Part shown: piece by piece, positions 57,265-64,000 of the stretch
How the letters are laid out: each line of letters opens with the position of its first letter
How positions within the stretch are numbered: position 1 is the stretch's first letter
Assembly (NCBI RefSeq): GCF_018780075.1
Contig: NZ_JADMKB010000147.1
Location: forward strand, 1-64,000
Source: Hydrogenophaga sp.
Lineage (GTDB): Bacteria > Pseudomonadota > Gammaproteobacteria > Burkholderiales > Burkholderiaceae_C
Length of the DNA stretch: 64,000 nucleotides
Direction of reading: 5' to 3'
The notes under the pieces: generated by a model
Seen by the model: the letters and a program-made list of their open reading frames with translations, nothing else
What the model was told of the DNA's origin: nothing
Database searches by the model: none
Program-made: the position numbers and the translations under genes

Positions 57265-58111
57265 GGGCGGTGATGTTCCCCTGTGCGTCGTAGAAGCCGG
57301 TGGCGTCCACCGCGCGGTCCAGCCAGGCGTAGCCGCTGGTGCGACCGTCGCGCCACTGGCGCAGGCCTTCGAGTTCGAGCAGCGGGCGCACCTGCGGATC
57401 GTCGAACGACATGGCGCGGGTCAGGGTTTCAAAACGCGCCATCAGCTCGGCCGGCGCGCCGGGGCTGGTGGTGAAGTTGCAGTGGTCGAAGGCGGGCGTG
57501 CGCGCCAGCACCGTGGTGCGGCCAGCGGGCAGCGTGCCTTCCTGCGTGAACTGCAGGTGGTTGCCGTCGATCATCACCGCGGCGTCCACCTCGCCCGCGA
57601 TCAGGGCGCGTGCGGCGTCGCGCTCGCCGCCGACGTGGTCACCGTGCTTGCCACCCAGCACATCGTGGCGCACCACGGTGAGCGCGGTGTCGGGGTCCAG
57701 ACCCTGCTCGCGCAGCCACTGCAGCGGGATCAGCGTGGCCTGTGGCGAATCGATCGCCCCCACGCCGATGCGCTTGCCGCGCAGGTCGGCCAGGGTGGTG
57801 ATGCCGGCGCCGGCGCGCACCACGATGACCGAGGTCAGGTCGCAATCGGTGTCGCGCATGGCGATGGCGCGCACCTGGTCGGACACGCCGCGCGCCCGGG
57901 CCATGCGCTCGGCGCGCAACCAGGCCAGCGGCGAGTTCCAGGCCACGTGCACCGCGCCGCTGAACTGCGCCTCGACCTGGCGCTCGTAGTTGGAATACAG
58001 GATGAAATCGAACGGCAGGCCGTTGCGGACGTAGTACTCCTTGAAGCCTTCCCAGATGGTGACGACCTTGGGGGCGTAGGCGACGGCGCCGAGGATCAGT
58101 GTTTGCGACAT
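57248..58111 (-). CDS. PhnD-like substrate-binding protein without signal peptide
   Basis: A 287-residue protein with the two-lobe PhnD/SsuA-type binding fold (LYSNYERQVEAQFSGAVHVA, ITTLADLRGKRIGVGAIDSP, AARALIAGEVDAAVMIDGN). It starts MSQTLILGAVAYAPKVV and has no signal peptide or lipobox, so it should stay in the cytoplasm; no export signal appears in the upstream frame either. There is no permease nearby on this strand. It could be a cytoplasmic carrier, sensor or an enzyme built on this fold. Lies between the acyl-CoA dehydrogenase-like and ferritin-like genes. Confidence 0.8.
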   Translation of the reverse strand: MSQTLILGAVAYAPKVVTIWEGFKEYYVRNGLPFDFILYSNYERQVEAQFSGAVHVAWNSPLAWLRAERMARARGVSDQVRAIAMRDTDCDLTSVIVVRAGAGITTLADLRGKRIGVGAIDSPQATLIPLQWLREQGLDPDTALTVVRHDVLGGKHGDHVGGERDAARALIAGEVDAAVMIDGNHLQFTQEGTLPAGRTTVLARTPAFDHCNFTTSPGAPAELMARFETLTRAMSFDDPQVRPLLELEGLRQWRDGRTSGYAWLDRAVDATGFYDAQGNITAHDYRY

Positions 58112-58136
58112 GGTGGGATCTTTCTCTGGTGAAGGT

Positions 58137-59273
58137 TCAGAACAGGTCCATGCCCAGCGTGGCCTTGCCGATGAAGTCGTAGAGCACGTCGGAGGTCGGT
58201 GCCATCACGGAGGCGGCGCGCGCGTCGCGGAACAGGCGCTCGATGCCCACGTCCTTGCGGAAGGCGGCACCGCCGCACACGCGCATGGCCAGGTCGGTGA
58301 CCTGCAGGGCCGACTCGGCGGCGTGTGCCTTGACCTGCAACACGCGCAGCATGGCGTCGGCGCGGCCACCGGCGATGGCGGCCACGGTGTCGTCCAACAG
58401 CACGGCGGCGCTGTCGGCCTGGATCTTGGCGCGGGCGATGTAGGCGCGGGCGGTCGGCAGGTCGGCGATGCTGGTGCCCAGGTGGGCGAAGCGGGTGGCG
58501 TTGACGTGGGCGGCGGCGCGGGTGATGGCCCCTTCCATCATGCCCACCGAGCCCGAGGCGTTGAGCACCGAGAACCAGGGCAGCACGGTGCCCATCATCA
58601 CGTCAAAACCTCCGCCGTCGGCGCCCAGCATCGCGCTCTGCGGCAGGCGCACGCCCTCGGCGCGCACCGGCGACGAGGCGTTGCCGCGCAGGCCCAGGCC
58701 GTCGAACGGGGCCACGGTGGACAGGCCCGCGGTCTCGCGCGGCATCAGCCAGATGCTGCTGGCGCCCGCGACGGCCAGGGGCTGGCTGGACCACACATAC
58801 GAATCGGCGTGGCCAGCGGCGGTGACCCAGCTCTTGCTCGCGTCGAGCACGGCGTCGCTGCCGTCGGCGCGGGCGGTGCTGGTGGGCGCCCAGAAGTGGC
58901 TGCGCGAACCGGCTTCGGAGAAGGCCAGCGTGCTCAGGTGCTGCCCGGCGGCCACCGCCTTGCGCGTGGCCTCGTTGCCGAATTTTTCGATCACGGCCAC
59001 GGCGCTGTAGTGCATGGCCAGGATCATGGCGGTGGACGAGCAGGACTGCGCGATGCGGCGCACCGCCTGGCTGGCGTGGCCCAGGCCACCGCCGGCACCC
59101 CCGACGCTGGCGTCGCTGATCAGGCCCAGCAGGCCGGCGCTGCGCAGGGCGGCCAGGCTGCTGGCGGGAAATTGCCCGAGCTTGTCGGTCTCGATGGCCG
59201 CGGCGTCGATGACCGAGGTGACCACCCCGTCGAGTTGGTTCAGCAGGGCTTGGGCAGGGGCGGAGTTCGTCAT
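58137..59273 (-). CDS. Acyl-CoA dehydrogenase-like flavoprotein
   Basis: A 378-residue protein with the acyl-CoA dehydrogenase fold: N-terminal helical domain, beta domain (LAFSEAGSRSHFWAPTSTAR and FDGLGLRGNASSPVRAEGV) and C-terminal helices with VCGGAAFRKDVGIERLFRD. The usual catalytic Glu position is not clear to me. Some relatives are FMN-dependent monooxygenases that attack sulfur compounds (DszC/SfnB type). Given the selenium locus, oxidation of an organo-sulfur or selenium compound is possible; this is inference. Confidence 0.85.
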   Translation of the reverse strand: MTNSAPAQALLNQLDGVVTSVIDAAAIETDKLGQFPASSLAALRSAGLLGLISDASVGGAGGGLGHASQAVRRIAQSCSSTAMILAMHYSAVAVIEKFGNEATRKAVAAGQHLSTLAFSEAGSRSHFWAPTSTARADGSDAVLDASKSWVTAAGHADSYVWSSQPLAVAGASSIWLMPRETAGLSTVAPFDGLGLRGNASSPVRAEGVRLPQSAMLGADGGGFDVMMGTVLPWFSVLNASGSVGMMEGAITRAAAHVNATRFAHLGTSIADLPTARAYIARAKIQADSAAVLLDDTVAAIAGGRADAMLRVLQVKAHAAESALQVTDLAMRVCGGAAFRKDVGIERLFRDARAASVMAPTSDVLYDFIGKATLGMDLF

Positions 59274-59489
59274 GGGTGCAGATCCAGATGAAAAGTGGAT
59301 GGAATGGTTGCGGAAACGGGCCTTGGGTGCTCCTGCGGGCAAGCGGCAGGGGACATCACGCACGCGGTCCGGCCCGAAGACCGGCAGCGGCGCTGCACCC
59401 GAAAGACGGTGAGAGCGTAATGCATCCGGGCGCGCGCTCACGCACACCCGAGGGCCGGTGGGAAGGGGTGGCGGCCGTGGCCGGGGGTG

Positions 59490-60467
59490 TCAGGCCAGCT
59501 CGGCCAGCAGACGGAGCAGCGCGGCCCGCTCGGCGGCCGGTTCAAACAGCGCGGACCGCAACGCGCACTGCGACTGCAGGGTCGTGAGAAGCCCGGTGCC
59601 GTGGGCCAGGCCGTCGCGCGCCCGGCGCAGCAGCGCGGCCAGGGCGGCGGCGTCGCCGGGCGGGAAGTAACCGCCGTAGTCGGCACCGAGCATGCCCACG
59701 TTGCCGTCGATGCGCGAGGCCAGCACCGGCGTGCCGCAGAGCGCGGCCTCCAGGATCACGTGGGCGCCGCCTTCCAGGCGGCTGGGGTGCACCAGCACGT
59801 GCGCGCGCTGGATGCGCGAGCGCGTGGCCGCGTGCGGCAGGCCGCCGAGCCAGCGGTAGTGTGGGCGGTCGCGCTGCGTGGCGCTCGCGGCCTCGCCCAA
59901 AGCGGGGTCGAGCGCGGCGCCGACGTGGTCAATGAAGATGCCTTCGTCGGGCCCGATCAGGCGCGCCGCATCCAGCAGGGTCTGCGGCGATTTTTCGTCG
60001 CGCAGGTGGCCCACCATGAGCGCGCGCAGGTGCGCCGTGGTCTTGGGCAGGGTGGCGCGCCGTGTGCTCGACTGGAACACCACGCGGCACTTGCCGCGCA
60101 GCGCCTCGGGCAGCGCCATGGGGCCCTGCTCCTGCAGCACGATGAGCCGGTGCGCCAGCGCCAGCGAGCGCTGCGCGCTGGCGTCGGTGATGATGTCGCG
60201 GTAGAGGTCGGTGCCGGTGAGCGCGAGCACCAGCGGCCTGTCCGGGTGGGCCGCGGCCCAGGCCGCCACCGAACCGGCCGAGCGCCGCGCGTGCAGCGCG
60301 AGCAGGATGTCCGTGCCGTCGTCGGCCGCTCCGTCGGGCCACTGCTTCGCAAGCCGCACCACATAATGGCCCGACAGCAGGCGCGCCCAGCGGCGCGCGG
60401 TCTGCCAGTTGCCATTGTTGGCATCGGCCAGGGCCGGGGTGACGATGCACAAGGAGGGCTTTTTCAT
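59490..60467 (-). CDS. senB: Selenosugar synthase SenB, glycosyltransferase-like
   Basis: A 325-residue GT-B-fold protein. It starts MKKPSLCIVTPALADANNGN and has the C-terminal donor-site motif SRLEGGAHVILEAALCGTPV. In the selenoneine pathway SenB joins selenophosphate to UDP-N-acetylglucosamine to give a selenosugar. Assignment rests on the fold plus the three partner genes (senA adjacent, selD and egtD in the locus). Its ATG overlaps the senA ATG on the opposite strand; no ribosome site is visible for senB, so expression may be low or leaderless. Confidence 0.85.
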   Translation of the reverse strand: MKKPSLCIVTPALADANNGNWQTARRWARLLSGHYVVRLAKQWPDGAADDGTDILLALHARRSAGSVAAWAAAHPDRPLVLALTGTDLYRDIITDASAQRSLALAHRLIVLQEQGPMALPEALRGKCRVVFQSSTRRATLPKTTAHLRALMVGHLRDEKSPQTLLDAARLIGPDEGIFIDHVGAALDPALGEAASATQRDRPHYRWLGGLPHAATRSRIQRAHVLVHPSRLEGGAHVILEAALCGTPVLASRIDGNVGMLGADYGGYFPPGDAAALAALLRRARDGLAHGTGLLTTLQSQCALRSALFEPAAERAALLRLLAELA

Positions 60468-61704
60468 GGGTGTGAAGCTGACGCCATCGATTGTGTCCGA
60501 TGCCGTGTCCGCGCGCAGCGGCGGCAAAGCGTTTCTCGCGGAGGCGCTGCGCGACGCGCGCGCGCGCAGCCTGTCCCAGTTCGCGGCCTGCGAAGCCGCG
60601 CTCGGCCCCGGCCTGCGCGTGCCCTGCGCGCGCGAGCTGAACCTGCCGCTCTGGGAGCTGGGCCACGTGGGCTGGTTCGCCGACTGGTGGCTGGCGCGGA
60701 ACCCGCAACGCCACCGCGGCGTCAACGCCCACCCCGACGCCCCACGCAGCCCCGCGCGCCAGGCCGCCCGCGGCGTGGACGCTGACGCGCTGTACAACTC
60801 CAGCGAGGTGCCGCACGACGCGCGCTGGCGGCTGGACCTGCCCGATGCACACGCCGTGCGCGCCGACCTCGCGGCCAGCCTGAGCGACACGCTGGCCCTG
60901 CTCGCTGACGCGCCCGACGACGACACCGGCCTGTACTTCTTCCGCCTTGCGCTGTTCCACGAAGACATGCACGCCGAGGCCGCGGTCTACATGGCGCAGA
61001 CGCTGGGTTTCGATCCACAGAACCCCCACCCGGGCGCCCCGGTCACACCGCACCGGCCGTCTGCACTGGAAATCCGCGCCACGGACTGGACGCTGGGCCA
61101 CAGCGGCCCCGGCTTTGCGTTCGACAACGAGCTCGGCGCGCACGGCGTGCAGGTCGGCGCCTTCGAGATCGACGCCCAGCCCGTGACCTGGGCGCAGTTC
61201 CTGCCCTTCGTCGACAGCGGCGCCTACGCGCAACGCCGCTTCTGGGGCGCGCCCGGCTGGATCTGGCGCCTGTCCCAGGAGCGCATGGCGCCGCGCTACC
61301 TGCGGCAAGGCGCACAGGGCTGGGAACAGCAGGTGCACGGCCACTGGCGGCCGCTGGACCCGGCCGCGCCGGCCAACCACCTCACCGCGTTCGAAGCGCA
61401 GGCCTGGTGCGCCTGGGCCGGGCGGCGCCTGCCGACCGAGGCCGAGTGGGAAGTGGCGGCGCAGCAGCCGGGGTTTGTCTGGGGCAGCGTGTGGGAATGG
61501 ACCGCCAGCGCCTTCGCGCCCTTCCCCGGCTTCGTGGCCCACCCCTACGTGGACTACTCCGCGCCGTGGTTCGACGGCCGCCCGGTGCTCAAGGGAGCGA
61601 GCCACGCCACCTCGGCGCGCATGCGCCACCCGAAGTACCGCAACTACTTCACCCCCGAGCGCAACGACATCGTGGCCGGGTTCCGTTCGGTCGCTGTTGC
61701 CTGA
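60466..61704 (+). CDS. senA: Selenoneine synthase SenA, EgtB-like
   Basis: A 412-residue non-heme iron enzyme of the EgtB superfamily. The N-terminal DinB-like domain provides the three-His iron site: His67 in ELGHVGW and His165/His169 in FHEDMHAE. The C-terminal formylglycine-generating-enzyme-like domain has NHLTAFEAQAWCAWAGRRLP and FRSVAVA. SenA couples a selenosugar with hercynine to give the selenoxide precursor of selenoneine. The start has AAGGAGG eight bases upstream, inside senB. A SenA rather than EgtB call depends on senB and selD. Confidence 0.88.
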   Translation: MGVKLTPSIVSDAVSARSGGKAFLAEALRDARARSLSQFAACEAALGPGLRVPCARELNLPLWELGHVGWFADWWLARNPQRHRGVNAHPDAPRSPARQAARGVDADALYNSSEVPHDARWRLDLPDAHAVRADLAASLSDTLALLADAPDDDTGLYFFRLALFHEDMHAEAAVYMAQTLGFDPQNPHPGAPVTPHRPSALEIRATDWTLGHSGPGFAFDNELGAHGVQVGAFEIDAQPVTWAQFLPFVDSGAYAQRRFWGAPGWIWRLSQERMAPRYLRQGAQGWEQQVHGHWRPLDPAAPANHLTAFEAQAWCAWAGRRLPTEAEWEVAAQQPGFVWGSVWEWTASAFAPFPGFVAHPYVDYSAPWFDGRPVLKGASHATSARMRHPKYRNYFTPERNDIVAGFRSVAVA

Positions 61705-61773
61705 CACCCGCCCTCGCTGTCCGACGCCGGCCCCCATCCCGGCCGTCCCCCGAGGGGGAAAGAGTCGATCCGT

Positions 61774-62775
61774 TCAGGCCGGAGCGAAGAACACGCTGAA
61801 CCAGCCGCGTTCATCGGTCCAGTGGGCGGCAGGGCCGAAGCCCGCTTCGTGCAGCAGCGCGTCGAAGCTGTCGGGCCGCCACTTGTACGAGTTCTCGGTG
61901 TGCAGCCGCTCGCCGTCGGCAAAGTGGCGCTCGCCGCCGGGCCAGCGCACGGTCTGTGCGCCGTCGGCGCGCAGGTGCATCTCGATGCGCGAGTCGGTGT
62001 CGTTGAAGAAGGCCACGTGCTGCCAGCGCGCGGGGGCGAAGTCGGTGCCCAGCAGGGCGTTGGCGTGCAGCAGCAGGTTGCGGTTGAAGGCGGCGGTGAC
62101 ACCGAGCGGGTCGTCGTAGGCGGGTTCCAGGATGGCCGTGTCCTTCACGCGGTCCACCCCGATCAGGAGACCGCCGCCCGGCCCACCCCCGGCGCACACG
62201 GCGCGCGCCTGGCTCAGCAAGGCCAGCGCTTCGGCGGGGTTGAAGTTGCCGATGCTGGAGCCGGGGTAGAACACGCAGCGCGGCGCGCGCTCGACGCCCT
62301 GCCCGGCCAGCCAGTCGGTGGCGGCGCCCGGCAGGGCCAGCCCGGCGGAGAAGTCCATGCCCAGCCCCAGCATGGGCAAGCCGGTGTGGCGCTGTTGCAG
62401 CGCGCCCATGGCCTCGCGCAGGTAATCCACCGAAATGTCCACCGCCACGTAGGCCGCCGGCCGCAGCACCGGGAACAGGCGGGCGGCCTTGGCGCAGCTG
62501 CCGGCCCCCAGATCGATCAGCACCGCGCCCTGGGGCACGTGCCGGGCCATGTCGGCACCGTGCTGCGCGAAGATGCCGGCCTCGGTGCGGGTGGGGTAGT
62601 ACTCGGCCAGCTCGGTGATGGCGTCGAACAGGCGCGAGCCCAGCGCGTCGTAAAAGAACTTGGGCGACACGTGCGCCGGGCGCGCCTGCAACCCCGCCGC
62701 CAGCTCGGCGCGCACGGCGGCGTGGTCGGTCTGGTGCAACTGCACAAAGTGGGGAGCGGTGGGCAGTGGTGGCAT
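61774..62775 (-). CDS. egtD: L-histidine N-alpha-methyltransferase EgtD
   Basis: A 333-residue SAM-dependent methyltransferase that makes hercynine (trimethylhistidine), the common precursor of ergothioneine and selenoneine. The SAM motif LIDLGAGSCAKAARLF lies near residues 86-101. Other family landmarks are SPKFFYDALGSRLFDAITEL, YYPTRTE and YPGSSIGNFNP. It is convergent with senA (69 bases, including a short TCCCCCGAGGGGGA palindrome at 61746 that may help termination) and divergent from the PhnD gene. Confidence 0.94.
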   Translation of the reverse strand: MPPLPTAPHFVQLHQTDHAAVRAELAAGLQARPAHVSPKFFYDALGSRLFDAITELAEYYPTRTEAGIFAQHGADMARHVPQGAVLIDLGAGSCAKAARLFPVLRPAAYVAVDISVDYLREAMGALQQRHTGLPMLGLGMDFSAGLALPGAATDWLAGQGVERAPRCVFYPGSSIGNFNPAEALALLSQARAVCAGGGPGGGLLIGVDRVKDTAILEPAYDDPLGVTAAFNRNLLLHANALLGTDFAPARWQHVAFFNDTDSRIEMHLRADGAQTVRWPGGERHFADGERLHTENSYKWRPDSFDALLHEAGFGPAAHWTDERGWFSVFFAPA

Positions 62776-62946
62776 GGTGGGACCTGTGTGGACGACGCAC
62801 CGCTTTATAAACCGGTGTCCCCTCGCGGCCCACGCCGGCCCACCAAGGCCTTGCGGGCCAAGGCCCGTCCCAAGACCCCTGGGCACCGGAACGGCGTGGC
62901 AACGCGGTCTAATACCCCTCCCGCATCCCTCTTCACCGGATACACC

Positions 62947-63828
62947 ATGACACACCCCACCCTCTCCCGCACCCGACGCGCACTCTTGACCTGCGCCGTG
63001 CTCGCCGCTGGCACCGCCTTCACCGGCCTGGCCCAGGCCCAGGCCCAAGCCGTGTTCCGCGTCACCGCGATCCCCGACGAAGCCCCCACCGAGCTGGCGC
63101 GCAAGGCCGCGCCGCTGGTGAAGTACCTCGAATCGAAGCTCGGCATGAAGGTCGAGTTCACCCCCGTGACCGACTACGCCGCTTCGGTGGAGGCCCTGGT
63201 CAACAAGAAGGTGGACATGGCCTGGTTCGGCGGCTTCACCTTCGTGCAGGCCAACGTGCGCTCGGGCGGCAAGATCGTCCCGCTGGTGCAGCGCGAGGAA
63301 GATCAAAACTTCAAGTCCGTCTTCATCACCAGCGACCCGGCCATCCAGAGCCTGACCGACCTCAAGGGCAAGGACGTGTCCTTCGGTTCGCAGAGCTCGA
63401 CCAGCGGTCACCTGATGCCGCGCAGCTTCCTGCTGCAGCAGGGCATCAACCCCGAGAAGGACTTCAAGCGCGTGGCCTTCAGCGGCGCGCACGACGCGAC
63501 CATCGCCGCCGTCGCCTCGGGCAAGGTGCAGGGCGGTGCGCTCAACATCTCGGTGTGGGAAAAGTTCGTGGCCGACAAGAAGGTGGACCCCACCAAGGTG
63601 CGCGTGATCTACACCACCCCGCCCTACTTTGACTACAACTGGTCGGTGCACGCCGACATGCCGGCCGCCACCCGCCAGAAGCTGGCCGAAGCGCTGACCT
63701 CGCTCAGCAAGGCCACGCCCGAAGGCAAGGAGATCCTGGAGCTGCAGCGCGCCACGAAGTTCGTGCCCACCAAGGCCGAGAACTACAAGGGCATCGAAGC
63801 CGCCGCGCGCAGCGCCGAGCTGCTGTAA
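62947..63828 (+). CDS. PhnD-type ABC transporter substrate-binding protein
   Basis: A 293-residue periplasmic binding protein with a signal peptide (RALLTCAVLAAGTAFTGLAQAQ) and the PhnD/PtxB pattern: VTAIPDEAPTELARKAAPLV, VNKKVDMAWFGGFTFVQANV, GSQSSTSGHLMPRSFLLQQG and SGAHDATIAAVASGKVQGGA. Such proteins bind phosphonates, phosphite or similar oxyanions. An ABC ATPase gene begins 15 bases downstream. Beside a selenium locus a selenium or arsenic oxyanion ligand is conceivable, but unproven. Confidence 0.9.
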   Translation: MTHPTLSRTRRALLTCAVLAAGTAFTGLAQAQAQAVFRVTAIPDEAPTELARKAAPLVKYLESKLGMKVEFTPVTDYAASVEALVNKKVDMAWFGGFTFVQANVRSGGKIVPLVQREEDQNFKSVFITSDPAIQSLTDLKGKDVSFGSQSSTSGHLMPRSFLLQQGINPEKDFKRVAFSGAHDATIAAVASGKVQGGALNISVWEKFVADKKVDPTKVRVIYTTPPYFDYNWSVHADMPAATRQKLAEALTSLSKATPEGKEILELQRATKFVPTKAENYKGIEAAARSAELL

Positions 63829-63843
63829 ACCGAGGCACGGCGT

Positions 63844-64000
<157 letters not shown>

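Noticed and set aside
60466-61704. Ordinary ergothioneine EgtB
   Set aside because: Not excluded by the protein alone, but the adjacent SenB-like gene, selD in the locus and the lack of egtA/egtC/egtE favour SenA.

Overview
This window is a GC-rich chromosomal segment of a betaproteobacterium. Gene content, order and protein style point to Burkholderiales, family Comamonadaceae, and resemble Hydrogenophaga, Acidovorax or Variovorax; the genus is inferred. There are no phage genes, insertion sequences, rRNA genes or CRISPR arrays. The only mobile-element hint is a short RadC-like JAB-domain gene at the extreme left, facing the 3' end of a tRNA-Met gene.

Left third (about 1.2-21.3 kb): housekeeping genes. 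hrcA is divergent from nadK-recN-rapZ. A minus-strand block carries mutM, a dynamin-like GTPase and mutY. A TPR protein-lolB-ispE operon leads into tRNA-Gln, prs, rplY and pth. On the opposite strand lie a 2[4Fe-4S] ferredoxin, coaD, rsmD and a pair of M16 peptidases (one active, one apparently inactive), divergent from ftsY.

21.7-28.4 kb: a bufferin-type operon (DUF2282 precursor, DUF692 modifying enzyme, DUF2063 partner, DoxX membrane protein), which in related systems makes a copper-binding modified peptide. It is followed by a complete YnjBCD-type ABC importer translationally coupled to a CDP-alcohol phosphatidyltransferase (YnjF-like).

28.6-35.3 kb: a tightly spaced seven-gene operon that is the least familiar part of the window. 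It encodes a coiled-coil protein, a membrane-anchored Sel1/TPR protein, a secreted fusion of two peptidoglycan-binding domains with a PotD-like solute-binding domain, a two-helix membrane coiled-coil protein, a PspA/IM30-like protein, a classical AAA ATPase and a TerB-like protein. Since PspA is the bacterial relative of ESCRT-III and the ATPase has Vps4/FtsH-type motifs, this looks like an envelope-maintenance or membrane-remodelling system.

35.4-54.9 kb: accessory metabolism. A CDF metal exporter and MerR regulator share a classic MerR promoter; then come a P2-type ATPase, a YiiX-like hydrolase, a DedA/TVP38-flavoprotein fusion, DUF547, DUF3047 and a FAD oxidoreductase of the type often fused to SelD. 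An AT-richer DUF4272 gene follows. Next is a sulfur-related cluster (two rhodaneses, one fused to an ArsR repressor, DsrE-like protein, MFS transporter, fatty acid hydroxylase), then a HAD dehalogenase, methyltransferase, LysE exporter, signal peptidase and TPR protein.

54.9-62.8 kb: a selenium locus. senA (EgtB-like), senB (glycosyltransferase-like selenosugar synthase), selD/senC and egtD together make up the known selenoneine pathway. Three further genes (a ferritin-like diiron protein, a PhnD-like binding protein without a signal peptide, and an acyl-CoA dehydrogenase-like flavoprotein) sit between senB and selD on the same strand, and the senA and senB start codons overlap head to head. 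The window ends in a secreted PhnD-type binding protein and the first codons of its ABC ATPase.
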